Program-made: the position numbers and the translations under genes
Shown here: positions 33,001-43,949 of the stretch, one piece after another
Numbering within the stretch: position 1 is the first letter of the stretch
Layout of the letters: every line of letters starts with the position of its first letter
Notes under the pieces: generated by a model
Database searches by the model: none
The model's input: only the letters and a program-made list of their open reading frames with translations
What the model was told of the DNA's origin: nothing
Assembly: GCA_014529385.2 (NCBI GenBank)
Contig: CM043962.1
Location: 52,533,905 to 52,597,904, forward strand
DNA from: Adiantum capillus-veneris
Taxonomy: Eukaryota; Streptophyta; Polypodiopsida; Polypodiales; Pteridaceae
Direction: 5' to 3'
Length of the DNA stretch: 64,000 nucleotides

Positions 33001-34281
33001 TTGCCTTCTTACTTTGGCTGATAGGTGTAGAAGTTGAGGCCATGAAATGTTTGGCTTTTGGGTTTGTAAATCCTCCAAGATGTTGTAGGGCTCTAGCTCC
33101 TTTCCCAATGGGAAGTCGTTGATACCAATTTCCCTTCGCCTTGATCTTTTCTTCCTGCTACTTTCAGCTTCTTCCATCTTTGACTTCTTCTTCTTGTCCC
33201 TTCTGGCTGAATTTGTTCCTTCACTTCTCATGTCTTCATCCTTATCATGTGCTCTTGTGTGTTTTTCTGCCGGCATAACATCAAAGTTTAGAGTATGCTC
33301 ATCTATTACCTCTTCTAGCTTGATGATGTTGACTCCTCTTTCTTCCTCCTCAGGTGGGACGGGAGGTATATTTGCTGGTGGTGGTGGTCGTCGAAGGATT
33401 TGTGGGCCTTGAGCTTGTTCTTGTTGCACAGTGAGAGGAGGCGGTCTAGGGGGGTATATGTCTCCCGGAAGTCGCCTTGGATGTGGACAATTGTACATGC
33501 CATGGCCCATTTCATTGCAATTCCAACATCGCAACTCTTGAGCTTGTCTTCGTTGATTGCGATTCCCTTCTCTTGGTTGTCGTTGTTGAGGTAGGCCTTG
33601 TACTAGATTCAGAGTGAGGTTCTCAAGCTGTTGAGTTAGCCTTTGTAAAACCTCTTGTTGAGAGTTATCTCCTATTTGTGAAGATTGTGCAAGAGGGGCC
33701 CTAATTGGTGCTTCCATGGTTTGTGAAGACTCCCTCTCACTCACTTCATTCAAACCCCTTGCTCTATGTGCTTGGAAGTGTAGTTTTCTAAACTTGATGA
33801 TGGCTACCTCACGTGCTTCTTCGAAGGTGGATGGGAATTTTAGCTCTACTCTAGCCTTTAAAAGTGGATACAAGCCAACCATGAATCTCTCTTTTTTTAG
33901 AAAGTTAGGTGCACCACCATGATTTTCTAATGTAGCCTCCCACCTACCCCATAGATTGACAAAGGTTGCTTCATAAGAGGGATAGTCTTCAAGTGATACC
34001 TGCTTATGCCCAATAAGACATTTCCATAGTCCTTCAGAAGTATCACCTTGCCCGAACTTGGAGAGGAAGCTTGCTCGCAGTCTCTCCCAATTGGACTTGA
34101 TTTGGGGTTGCAAGGTCTCATACCATGCTTTAGCTTCTGCTTTTAGAACCAACGGGAAGGCTCGTAGCTTTACTTCCTCTTCATCTCTCCCGGATATGAG
34201 ATGTGCCATCTCCAAGTTGTCAAGAAACTCTTGCGCATCTTCCCCACTTCTTGCATAGAACGTGGGAAAAGAACTTGACAT
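30025..34281 (-). CDS. Tat-lineage Ty3/gypsy Gag-Pol polyprotein (element Y)
   Basis: A 1418-residue open frame. Gag occupies about 1-250 (DAQEFLDNLEMAHLISGRDE, AKAWYETLQPQIKSNWERLR) with a CCHC knuckle at C252-C255-H260-C265. Protease is at about 455-560, with DGGA at 475-478 and IILGRPWL at 545-552. RT is about 700-930, with FMDD at 864-867. A first RNase H lies at about 1000-1125 and has lost its catalytic residues, as is usual in Tat. A second, archaeal-type RNase H lies at about 1150-1285 with D1159, E1198, D1224 and D1274. The integrase zinc domain is at about 1360-1410. The first RT catalytic Asp is replaced by Gly (TVCGGYSGYFQ, residue 802), so this copy's RT should be inactive. The frame ends at a TGA, with integrase continuing beyond. 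The start is the first Met before a typical Gag. Confidence 0.93.
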   Translation of the reverse strand: MSSSFPTFYARSGEDAQEFLDNLEMAHLISGRDEEEVKLRAFPLVLKAEAKAWYETLQPQIKSNWERLRASFLSKFGQGDTSEGLWKCLIGHKQVSLEDYPSYEATFVNLWGRWEATLENHGGAPNFLKKERFMVGLYPLLKARVELKFPSTFEEAREVAIIKFRKLHFQAHRARGLNEVSERESSQTMEAPIRAPLAQSSQIGDNSQQEVLQRLTQQLENLTLNLVQGLPQQRQPREGNRNQRRQAQELRCWNCNEMGHGMYNCPHPRRLPGDIYPPRPPPLTVQQEQAQGPQILRRPPPPANIPPVPPEEEERGVNIIKLEEVIDEHTLNFDVMPAEKHTRAHDKDEDMRSEGTNSARRDKKKKSKMEEAESSRKKRSRRREIGINDFPLGKELEPYNILEDLQTQKPNISWPQLLHLSAKVRRQWPKLVSTRIPKKKANLSIKVVASKLQKDVEPIVDAYIRGKKVCNVYVDGGAQMCVITEKSMNKLGLEITKSSNCQARLANNSSVKCLGIIENVKVSVCNIDARVDMYVMPAKGEGYPIILGRPWLIAVNADQKWRSGRLILKKGQPVVYDWREGKQLDINYETTADEESEEESPYSSDEEASTSASTSEEESSLEVMGIVFNANTQDVPVEEKPTDNHTRGDERCHHLEEGFEKMLAKDLTCEEKRSYINMLRRYPNLFITDYSQIRGVDVIEHRIELKPGTKPVAQKLRRLGSVQQKALLQEVNRLLKAGFIYPVSNSEWVSPIVVTPKKNGKWRVCVDYKPLNAATKRDHFPLPFQDEILNEVAGHECYTVCGGYSGYFQIRIAEEDQPKTTFITPWGCFAFRVMPFGLTNAPSTFMRFTIFVFQPFFGKSIRVFMDDFCIYSCRSLHCQKVEEGLKRLHQFGGQLNPEKCHIGESQVVLLGHVVSSQGIQVDPSKVEALLSLSPPTTTKELMTFNHKVRYMSRFIHLLAEAIDPLHRLASQSTFEWGREHAKCFEEVKGILSSLPILMPPDPKETYYVTPSVGFEAIGVVLMQKDPKTSYMRPIYFASKVMTPAKKGYTEMEKVVFAILFAVRKFRSYLLPVPFVFLTLEHNLPYVVQHMSFSSRIAKWVLELQEFEYTFLVKDSTRAGLADILTYKVREREGSRLQREEGSKQFKVKEIDNAHTLCFDGAYQRQQDKAAGGILILNPQKEVMVRKGITLPNVHSNNEAEYAALTLGLEECKELGIQRLIIKGDSLLVVRQIQGTWRCKNRTLFEWLSSVRALMKGFKATQVQHIVRTHNKEADLLANEKLQMAVGGVKLYEPKYQGQEELKDIIFFLQAGECPKHLDKVQRHRLVKKATPYQLIGDNLYHKGKDLVLRRVPGVQEIEKILLSCHDDVCGGHFSQDITSRKILQAGFIWPSLHRDVQYWCKACKPCQIAGDRRLTYEP

Positions 34282-34488
34282 TTTGTTTAGACTTTTTTAA
34301 ATATCTTTTTTTAAAGAAACTTTTCTCTTACGGGCCGTACAAGATTATTGACACTATAAATCTGATTACATTAAAATGAAGATGTACACATCCATTGTTA
34401 ATTCATACTTTATCATAGGTAGAATAAATGGATTAATTGAAGCATTGATTCATTGAGGCGAGTGGATCCAAATATCCTCCTTATAATA
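34282..34488 (-). mobile_element. Truncated leader of element Y
   Basis: About 207 bp of untranslated sequence before gag. It joins copied X sequence at 34489 rather than an LTR. No standard primer-binding site was recognised, so the LTR-proximal leader has probably been replaced. Confidence 0.6.
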
Positions 34489-35607
34489 GACTGTATTTAT
34501 TGATCCGACATCTGTTAATCCAATTTTCCATAATTTCTCCATCTAATGTAGCTAACTTGACTACACCGCTTGGTGAAACATCTTCAATGACAAAAGGACC
34601 ATGTCCTATTTTCTTAAATTTCGGTACATGTTGTTTCAACAAATATACTAAGGCTAAGTCCCCTAGTTTGAGAATTTTGGTCGGCAATTGTGAGTCAAAG
34701 AATTGTTTTTGTTTTTGTGCGTAGTTGTGAGAAATGGCTACTAATTGTTTCTCATCCAATCATTCCAAATCTTCAATTCGTTCCGACAATTTGTGTCCCT
34801 TTCATTCTAAATCAGTAGCAATCTCTGAGAGTGGGTAATAAGAATTCCATTAGCAAGATCAAATCTAGGCCATAGACCAAATTAAAAGGAGTCGTGTTCA
34901 AAGCTGTTTTCAAGGAAAATCAATAAGACCATAAGGAAAAATGAAGATGCATTTCCCAGTCTGTTCTGCTTGAACTAACAATTTTAGTTAGTACAAAGCT
35001 CAAAATTTTGCTCGTATGTTATGCTTGACCATTTTCTTGAGGATGATAGGGAGCATATTTTTTATGGATTACCATGAACTCATCTAATAGATATTCTATC
35101 ACCTCATTATGGAAATGCGATCTGCAATCACTCACAAGCTCAATAGGAAGTCCATACCTAGTGAATACATATTCATACAAGAATGCAACAGTGGTTCTAG
35201 CATAGTTCTTCTTGGTGATCCTTGCCTCAGCCCACTTGGTTAAGTAATCTGTGGCCATAATAATATATTGTGCCTGAGTTTTGTAAGATGGTGGCTGGAT
35301 TGATCCCACAAAGTCTATACCCCACTTAGCAAAGAGTCATGCTCCCATCATAGGTCGCAATGGCATATTATCAACCCTTGTCGGCATTTTTTCTTTTTGA
35401 TTCTATGCATCGCATCGTCGAACAAATACTTTTGCATCCGCAAATAAATTTTTCCACCATATGCCTACCATCAATATAGCTTTGGCCATGTCTTCATGAT
35501 AGAAGTGACCTCCTTCTAGACCTGCATGTGCTTGTTCTAAAATAAGAAGATATTCCTCATTTGCGCATAGTCTAAGATGTTGGTCTTTCCCTCGTCAATA
35601 GAGCTAG
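34489..35607 (-). repeat. Second copy of element X integrase inside element Y
   Basis: 1119 bp matching 25587-26705 at a constant 8902-bp offset; I noticed two differences (one changes Leu to Pro in QL/PTKIL). It contains the X integrase zinc region, core and C-terminal start, but ends abruptly at 34489, where the other copy continues into PPLTNELLQRMHAAKERK. It therefore looks like flanking DNA copied together with the LTR, not a natural part of Y. Confidence 0.85.
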
Positions 35608-37686
35608 TGAGGGCGAGCTTTTTGAAATGGGGCCTCTAAACCCAAACCAATGGGCCTACCCTCACAAAATGTTCGTAAAGAGGTACGCACACTACTTGGG
35701 GCACCACCTTCTTTTGGGAGTGGAGAAGGAAACCAATCAAAATAACACTTGCACTCACCCACTCAAGCAACACACTTTGAAAACCCCCTTACTCTATATA
35801 CACTTTGGACACTTGAACACCATCAACGATTATGCAACCCAATGCCGTGCATCAAAATGAAATATGCAATTTGTGGAATAGCATTCACCTTCTCCCCATA
35901 AGAATACCCATAATACATCCAAACTCTTCCTCTCTCAAGCACTCATCAAAAAAATCATGCGCGCAAGACTTGCCTCTCAAAACACACAAGAGAATCACTT
36001 ACATCAAACTAACACACTTTGCATAGAGAGCTCATCTCCATCTATGCAATGCCGTGACACAAATAAAATCACCATGAGAGGTAGCCACATGCATATGTAA
36101 TGAAGCAAAAGAGAGTTGGAGTGAGAAATTTCTTTAGACCAATTGAATAAGTGTGGAGAAACAAACCAATGGTAAATTGAGAATAGAACACTTACTTGAT
36201 TTCTCGCACACCTTTTAAGGGGAGGACAGACGCTGGCTAACCATCACGAATTGCGACACTTGAAAGTTTTTGAAGATGATTTCATGATCATTAACATAAC
36301 CATGAGAGAGATCATGATGTATTTACAAGTTATTGAGGTGCTACAAATGATTTATTGGGTTGATGGAGTAAGAGATTGTAGAATGGAGAGAGTGGAGAAT
36401 AGAGTTGCACTTCCTCCAAAGAGGAGGGTTAGGAGGGAGCATGTGAAAGAGGGAGAGTTGGGGTTTTCTCTACTATTGATCAAGAAAAAACATGAAGTTG
36501 AAAATATAGGTGTGTGTGTCCTTGAGTCTCTCCAAGGGGGGCTATTTATAGTTGTGTAGGAGTGGGATTATGCTACACTTAATTAGAGTAAGTGATTAGA
36601 CCTAATTAAGTGTCCTTTGACCACTCATTGAATATTGGACATAAAAGGGACTATTTATTCACCAAAAATATCATTTTAGATCGTGAAGGCTCCATAGGGG
36701 TGCATAATGTAGGTGGGCCCCACCATGAGGCCCTACGGGTGGCTCCTACGGGGTATCTCAACTTGTCTGTTTTGGCATTTAGAAAGCATCTTTAGGTTGG
36801 TCCCATCACATGCAAGTGACCTTGAACACTCATTGCTCTTCTAGACGATGAGTAGGGGAAAAATAAGATCTCACTCTCTTGATTTACTTGATTTACAGTT
36901 CCCTTTTGCTGCGAATCTGACAGATTTACACTATTTTGACCATAACTTTTTACCTGTAGCTCGGAATGACAGGCTTCAAAAGGCAAAATTGACCTTCTCA
37001 ACATGTTTGATATGAATTTGGACTATTCTTCACGCCCATGCACCAAGGAATTCGGTTTGGAAGGTCCACACTAGGCTAGGGAACCTTTTGCTTCCAAGTC
37101 TTCTTGTATGGGCCCTTTGCTTGTATGCATCCAAGGGGAATCATGCTTTTTCAAAAGGCTATGATGCTTAAACAAATAGAGGAGGGCCCAATATTATTTG
37201 CTTGTGAAAAGAATATTCAATTGGAGTCTTTTTGAAAGGAGAGAAACTATATGTATATTCTTAAGAGATATTGGACCACCTATGTAGGGGGCATAGAAGA
37301 TTTGTAGAGAGGGACCATAATCTTTGGTAAAGACAAGTGGAGAGTTGATTTCCATGGGAATTTATCTATATGGGGTGGAAGATGGATATATTATTTTTCT
37401 ACTACTAATTCACAAGAGGTAAGAAAGTTTGGGGGTATATAGTTGGTTATTGTATGCTTATTCTATTTACAAAGCAAAAAAGAAAAGGGTGGTAATATAA
37501 ATATATGACTAAGGTGACATTTTTGGGAAGAGTATAATGTATGTTTCGCCACAAAGGTTAAACGAAGAGGTGGAATTTACTCTAGATAAATTAATAGCGT
37601 AGAAAAATATATACACATATGAGGAAGAGGACGTTGAGTAGGCTGACAAATGTTGCAAAAAGATGGTTACCATTTTATGCCACTCA
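35608..37686 (-). mobile_element. 5' LTR of Tat gypsy element Y
   Basis: 2079 bp, collinear with 26706-28784 without indels, TG...CA ends, flanked on the right by the CTAG duplication and then by element X. Its inner side does not meet a primer site: it is followed by 1119 bp of X sequence (34489-35607). Confidence 0.88.
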
Positions 37687-37690
37687 CTAG
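37687..37690. repeat. Target-site duplication of element Y, right copy
   Basis: CTAG directly after the LTR end CACTCA, matching 26702-26705. Confidence 0.8.
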
Positions 37691-38278
37691 TTTTCAATCA
37701 AGATATAGTTGGCGGCTTTCGTTTCTATTGCCCTCCTTATTTTACTCATGTTTTCTAGAAAGATTCTATTGGTTAGATATTCTACCAGGTAACCACTCCA
37801 GTGTGGTGTGGATAAAATGTGGAATAATGTGGCATGGGGTATGGCAACTTTTACTTTACACTGAGAGCACTCATTCACATATTGATGAACATCCTTCTTC
37901 ATAGTGGCCAATAAACCCCCAACCAAGTTAATTGTTGTAAGATTTGGTCTTGTGCAAAGTGTAGTCCTACTATTGTGGTATGTGCTTGACTCAAGTATGC
38001 TTCTTGTTCCTCATGATTAATGCACAAGAGTAGGATTCCATCTTTGTTTTTTGATACAAACATCTAGCCAGCAACTAATACAATGTGGATTACTTAATCA
38101 ATCATGGTGTAATGGGAATCGATATTTGAGAATCTACTTGCAGGATGGTCATTAGGGTCACAAGGTCTACTGACCAACTTGGAACCATTTCCATAGAGAA
38201 AATATGTGCATCTAGCAAATCATCGTCTACCCCCTTAGGTGCTTCTCCCGTTGTGAGTCTTGAGAGATGATCTGCTCT
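37691..38278 (-). pseudogene. Element X region between RNase H and integrase
   Basis: The minus strand shows a zinc-finger-like piece (LATMKKDVHQYVNECSQCKV) and the conserved AIPHATLFHILSTPHWSGYL ... ENMSKIRRAIETKAANYILI, ending at element Y's target site. The next part, LYxRGKDQHLRLC, is at 26701. The stretch 37930-38278 is out of frame but fits the RNase H to integrase spacer. Confidence 0.75.
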
Positions 38279-39791
38279 TTAGTGCATGATGCCTTTTTTA
38301 ACCACCACTGTGAAGTCAAATTCAAGTAGGATTATGAACCATCTTACTATCCTTCTAGTATTGCATGGAGGCTTGTTTATCGAATAGAGTAAGGCTTGAT
38401 AGTCTACGAAAAAGACAAACTTGTTAGCTAAGAAGTAGTGTCGAAATTTCTTGACTGCGTACACCATATCAAGGCCTTCTCTTTTTGTGGTTGTATAATT
38501 TTTTTCTTCCAAGTTTAATTGTTGGCTAGCATAGGAGATAGGAAAATCCATGGTCCCCTCTCATGGTTGAGCTAAGATACATCCTATATAAAAACTTGAA
38601 GCATCAACATGTACATGAAATACCTTGTCCGAGTCGGGAGCTTTCAGTATCGGTGTTGTAGTCAAAGCTTGCTTAAGCTTTTGAAATGACTCTTCACATT
38701 CGTTGGTCCATTCAAAATGAGTGATAAGGCTATAAAGGGGCTTAGCAATCACATCATACATGTAGATAAATCTATGATAGTAACCACAATGTCCCATAAA
38801 TTCCTGAACCCCTCTCACTATTGTTAGTCTAGCCATCTTAGCACTAGAATGTCCCATAAATTCTTGAACCCCTCTCACTATTGTTAGTCTAGCCATCTTA
38901 GCACTAGCTGTTACTTTTTCCATGTCTGTGGCTATGCTATTTTTGGACACAATATGTCCCAGAATTTTGCTTTCTCTAACCATAAAAAAACATTTTCAAG
39001 GTTTAGGAAAATCCTATATAAGCGACATTTCTCAAAGACACATCGTAAATGCTCAAAATGAATTTCTTGATTGGTGGAGTGCACAAAGAGGTCATCCATG
39101 TATACTTCTAAGAAATTTTACAGATATTCCTTGAAGGCATGGCTCATCAGCCTTTGAAATGTGGCCGGTGCATTGGTCAAGCCTAAGGTCATGATTCTAT
39201 AGGAAAAAATTCTCCATTCTATAGCAAGGGTTGTTCTATGCTTCTATTGTCAGTTGTTTGTACCCAAAAAAGCCGTCTGAAAGCTATAAGCTTCCTTGCC
39301 AGCTACCCGTTCTAGTACGTGATCAGTGATGGGAAGAGGACAACTATCATGTATAGTGCCAGAGTTCACTTTTTTGAGATTTACACACACTTTGAGTTTT
39401 CCAAAGGCACCACAACAATTGGTGATACCCAATTTGTGTGTTCTATCTCATAGATAGACTTTGCTTCCTTGAGATTTTATATTTCTTCTTTGATTTTTTG
39501 GCAAAGGTCTCATTATATGTATATGGTTTTTGTCAAACTTGGCTTGGAATCATCTCTCATAGAGATGGTATGATGGCATATTAAAGAATCCACTCCTTTG
39601 AGATCCCTATATGACCATGCAAAAACATCTCTATATTCCTTCAACATCCTTATGAGAATCTCTTCTTCTTCTTGTGATAGATCCATAGCTATGTATGCAG
39701 GTCTTGGCTCTTCTCCAAGCTTTGCTAGGTTGATTAGTTTTGAAATTTTTGGAAGTTCGTAGGATTTCCCTGGTTTTGTTGAGACTGTCAC
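38279..39791 (-). pseudogene. Gypsy element X reverse transcriptase and RNase H
   Basis: In minus-strand order: the RT lead (DVFAWSYRDLKGVDSLICHH, 39650-39560); VCVNLKKVNSGTIHDSCPLP and DHVLERVAGKEAYSF (39390-39270), where the first-Asp block SFLDGFSGY has decayed to SFQTAFLG; the YMDD motif (VYMDDLFVHS) at 39105-39076; GHIVSKNSIATDMEKV, CGYYHRFIYMYDVIAKPLY and ILKAPDSDKVFHVHVDASSF (38960-38580); and RNase H PISYASQQLNLEEKNYTTTK and EGLDMVYAVKKFRHYFLANK (38540-38400). Frameshifts and stops occur throughout. It contains a 60-bp in-frame duplication. Confidence 0.9.
38788..38907. repeat. 60-bp in-frame tandem duplication in X RT
   Basis: AATGTCCCATAAATTC starts at 38788 and again at 38848. Translation repeats SAKMARLTIVRGVQEFMGH twice in frame. 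The two units differ at one or two bases, so the duplication is fairly recent. Confidence 0.92.
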
Positions 39792-40380
39792 AACAGTTTC
39801 TCGACATCAATCCTGCAATCTTGCAAAGTGTATTTTTTATAGTGAGATGGAACAATGATTTCTCCATGTTTATCACTATCTGATTCCATTTTTGTTGTCC
39901 AAATCTCTTTCAAGGTCCCTTTCAACTCTTTGTATTTAGCCTTATGCTCTGTTTTTGTCATTGGAGGCTCTTTCCTCTTGGTTGTTTCAGGCTTGTAAAT
40001 TTCTGGTTTCTTTTGATTTTGTCGCTCTTTAAGTGCTAATTCGGGATACCTTCCAGTTACCTTGTCTTTTATGCAATCCACGGCATTAACTTTCATCAAG
40101 AATTGATTTTTGGTATCCAATGGTTGTTTTGTGATTTTATTTCTCAAGTTTTTTCTCGCTTTTTGCAGTAACTTTATTGACGTCTCTGATGTTGATTTGG
40201 AAACTCAAGAAATCCTTCTTCCCCTCCTCGGAGTAGAATTTTGGACCTTACATGATCTTTTTCTGAGTCCAATTCTGTAGTTGTAATTGTCTCTTCTTCT
40301 AACTCGTCCATGGAATCATAGTAGTGATCCAAAAAGACCTGTTGCTCCTCAATCATCTCAATGAATACCATTTGGCTAGG
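39788..40380 (-). pseudogene. Element X protease-to-RT linker
   Basis: Two open segments (40371-40174 and 40147-39788), rich in charged residues: QQVFLDHYYDSMDELEEETI, NAVDCIKDKVTGRYPELALK, KAKYKELKGTLKEIWTTKM, GEIIVPSHYKKYTLQDCRID. No catalytic motif; the order on the strand places it between protease and RT. Confidence 0.6.
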
Positions 40381-40990
40381 GACTATGTCATAGCCTTTTG
40401 TATCACAAAATTATGTAGGTGTTGATTCATTAACACATACATCCATTGTGGCCAAGATCTGAGTCCATTCAAAGGGTTCGAACAAATGTTCAAGGAATGG
40501 CTCCAATATATATTCTACGTTATTCACCTCTCTATCTAGACGTAGTCTTCCCTTTGCAAAATCCCCAACTGAGAAGCCCCACACATTCAAATTGGGGTGT
40601 TTGTATGTATCCCTAAAGGTAGTTGAGTCTCTGCAGAGGTCTCAGAGTCCAATTCTTACATTGGTGTCCTCAAGACATCCCTGTAGGAATGATGTTTCAA
40701 GTGTACTCGGGTGATGGCCCCTACTTGTTTCAAGTAGAGATAATCGTTTCCCTAGTCTTGAACTAGTTGTATTGTCTCATAAATGGCCTTCCCAAGATGA
40801 TTTCATAGTTGAGTTTCTTTCCCAAAATCTACAATGGCAAAAGTGTGCTTGTACTTAATTCCATAGGAAGTGACTATCACATTTTCAAGTAAGTGTGCTA
40901 AGACCATTTTCAAGTAAGTGTGCTAAGACCATTGCTTGTGCCATAACATTTCTCCAATTTGGTAGGATCTCAATTGGTCATGATCCACTA
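40381..40990 (-). pseudogene. Element X protease end and following region
   Basis: Minus-strand reading across frames gives VIVTSYGIKYKHTFAIVDFG then a degraded end-motif region (YETIQLVQDGNDYLYLKQVG, AITRVHLKHHSYRDV). This matches the pattern seen after LGRPFMRQLK in related gypsy pol proteins. The active-site triad was not found. A 25-bp tandem duplication lies at 40881-40930. Confidence 0.5.
40881..40930. repeat. 25-bp tandem duplication
   Basis: ATTTTCAAGTAAGTGTGCTA... occurs twice back to back (40881 and 40906). Confidence 0.9.
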
Positions 40991-42240
40991 TTTCAATGCA
41001 ACAAATAAATTACATCAAGCAATTACAAATTGATATAAAACTAACCACACAATCAATGCAGCCTTAATTTCAAAATCACCCTCAAACCTTGCCCATCAAC
41101 CATTGTCCAAGTGATGTGAACTCCCTAACTCCATTTTCATCCTTGCTACCTTTTTGATGTTCCTTTTTTCAATATTCTCCAATCTTCCTTGTTGAGCCAA
41201 GATGTCTTGTCTTTATCACACTATAGCAATCTGTATACTTCCACGCGGTTGTACTTGCAATATTTGTGAATCCTTGTGTGCATCCACTTAGTGATGAAAT
41301 GGTTCTCCGCATTCTCTATATAAAAGGAATTGTGAAGCTATGATGACCTTCTCTTTGTGTTAAGTTAGTATCTTTTTCCATTGCTTCATGATGTGGTGAT
41401 GGGAGACCTATAAACAAAATCTGTGCATGGAAATATACACCTTTCTACCATTATCATCAGCATGTATCTCTCTAGCGGTAGGGTCTATGGTGTAAGGGAG
41501 CTCTAGGTGCATATCATAGTGGTATGGTGAGGTCTTGGCAAGGATATCAACCAGGGTCTTGGTGGGGATGAAGCCAGGGGTGGTGAAAACTCTAAAGCAA
41601 GGGGTGTGGAGTGGTTTTTCCCATGGTGTAAATCAAGGAGTGGCTGATTTTTAGAGTAGATGGAGACTCTATAGTAGGTAGCACCAAGAGAGGGGGGAGG
41701 TATGGGTACTCATCCGTATTTTTGTAACATTTTTGAAGCATCAGCGATGCCACAACCATAGCATCTAGCTCCATATCACTTTGGAAGCATTAGTGATGCC
41801 ACAACCATAGCATCTAGCTCCTCCACCGCTAGAACATCTGGCTCACAATGACTCTAATGAGTGTGTTTGGAGAAAAATGACTCAGTTCATTGTGATTGCT
41901 CTAAATGTGTAGATGGTGAAGGGAAATATTGGTGTGATGTGCTAGCACTATAGTGGTAAGTTAAAGTGCATTGTCAGTGTGATGTACCAATGATGTGAGA
42001 TAGTGATGGGGATGGTCTATGTGAGTACCTTGAGGTAGGATATGGTGAATCTCCTCATACCATCTCCTCTCTATGGGTGACAAAGATTCTAAAAAAGTCA
42101 TCCATGTCTCCTTTATCATAGATAGCTTGCTATTAAATGAGGTAACATAGGATTCTACTAAAGATCCAAGCCTAGCATCCAAGGATGGATACGAAGGCCA
42201 GCAAAGATTGGATGTAGACCTTATTTTAATATGGACATGT
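40991..42240 (-). pseudogene. Possible element X gag region, unrecognised
   Basis: Lies 5' of the protease region on the minus strand, where gag should be. One open piece (42182-41961) reads LVESYVTSFNSKLSMIKETW and ERRWYEEIHHILPQGTHID. No Gag motif or zinc knuckle was found. A 49-bp duplication at 41731-41825 repeats GATGCCACAACCATAGCATC. Confidence 0.3.
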
Positions 42241-43739
42241 ATTGTGATTTCTTGATTAATTTTCAGCCAATGTAATTATTATGATGTGTTACGGGCTCAA
42301 TAAGAGTTTCAAGCTATAAAGAGAATGTGCCTAGGTATAGTAGATGCAATATATATGGATTCCTAAATGCCTAGGTGCCTGAACATTACTTATTTTCAAC
42401 CCTAGGTATATAAGGTAGTGTCTAAATGGAATTGAGGTTCTTGGCCTCATTTGTTGAGCACCTCTAGCGAGAGAATATGTGATGTATGTCGATGGAGTCC
42501 TTGAGCTTCTTCATGCTTATGTGACTTGATTAACACTAATCAATGCTCTAATTCATTTTAATGTTTGTAAAAAAGTATTTTTCTTTTATTTATGGAAATA
42601 ATTATATATATGGTTTCTATATAGCCCCAATTTTTATCAGTCCTTAAATAGATATTAACATACATATCATTTTGATCAGAAGGCCACCACCCCTAGTGAT
42701 CCAAGTTTCTTAATACCCATATCATTTCAAAAGTCATCTCTTCAATCACTTTGCAAAATTGTCAATCTCTGAACTTAATGAATCAAGAAACTCATCCAAA
42801 TATTTCAAGTGTGGTAAACCTTTTATTGGTTTCATTCATAAAGCCATTAGGCAAGTTAAAGTGACCTAACCTTCGGCATCACATACTACCCATAAGAAAT
42901 ACCTTTGCTTGGTTTAGTCATCAAACTTAGCATACCCAATTGGGTAAGAGGTATCCCATCACACCTTAGACTGTATCAATAAGTGTCATACCTGAAGTGA
43001 AGAGACTTTACTACATCCAGTCTACTCAGCCATTAAAAAAAAAAAAAGTAAACAGCCGACCTCCTGTGACCCATATATACAAAAAAGTAGCATCCTTATT
43101 CCGCTAGCATCCCAACAGCAACTCGATATCAAATGGAGCAGAAGCCATCCAAAGTATGTAATCAAGAGAATGACATATGCCTACAACCCCAAACCACAAA
43201 CCAGAGACCAAATATATGACGTCCCTTGGGGCAAGGAGCATCAACACTTCTCACACAATATTGCATCGTTGTCCCTACAAATGTCAAGGGTATACTATAC
43301 CAACCCTCAACCCCACCCCCCTTTTGTTATATAAAAAATTGTCAACACAATATTAAGACAATATATAATTCAAATCAGTTTCACGATATTAAGACAGAAG
43401 TTTGCTCAATACAAAAAAAAGCAAATCAATGCAAGCTTTACATGCAAGTCTACTGCTCATGGTTAATACATCATCAATCCAAACCTCCGATCAATATTTT
43501 ATGTCATTCATCAGTACAACATCCTAGGGAATAACAACTCCTAGAAAACTAGAAGGTGCAGAAAAATGTAAAACATGCAGTAGAAGAACCCAATCTATTC
43601 TGGTTGAGTACCAACCTGTGAATCCTCCTTATGTTCAACCATCTCCATAGACACACAGTAAGCAGGTGTTCAAGACCTCAAAAAAACTCTCTATCTCATA
43701 CACACACAATATGCAAGAGCCAAGGCTAAGTGAGGGGCA
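42241..43739. other. Unassigned noncoding sequence
   Basis: No coding or structural feature was identified. The left or right end of element X may lie here, but no LTR was recognised. Confidence 0.35.
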
Positions 43740-43850
43740 TCGAGCAACCCTCACCTGGTTTTAGATACCCATTCAGTAAATGTTCTGAGGAGACACAATC
43801 TTGCTGAACCTCCTTTAATTTGTTATCATCACAAGGTATACACTATCCAG
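43740..43850 (-). other. Exon-like segment with splice-donor-like end, copy 1
   Basis: The minus strand reads KLKEVQQDCVSSEHLLNGYL ending KPG at a GTGAGGGTTG, which looks like a 5' splice site; CCCCTCACTTAGCCTTGG follows. A similar arrangement is at 60237-60330. The gene is not recognised. Confidence 0.3.
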
Positions 43851-43879
43851 CGGCAACCGCCATGGTTAATCCAGTGGTG

Positions 43880-43903
43880 TGTGTGTGTGTGTGTGTGGGA
43901 GGG

Positions 43904-43949
<46 letters not shown>
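43880..43949. repeat. (GT)n followed by poly-G tract
   Basis: About 9 GT units (43880-43898), then G-rich sequence with about 40 consecutive G to 43948. Confidence 0.95.
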
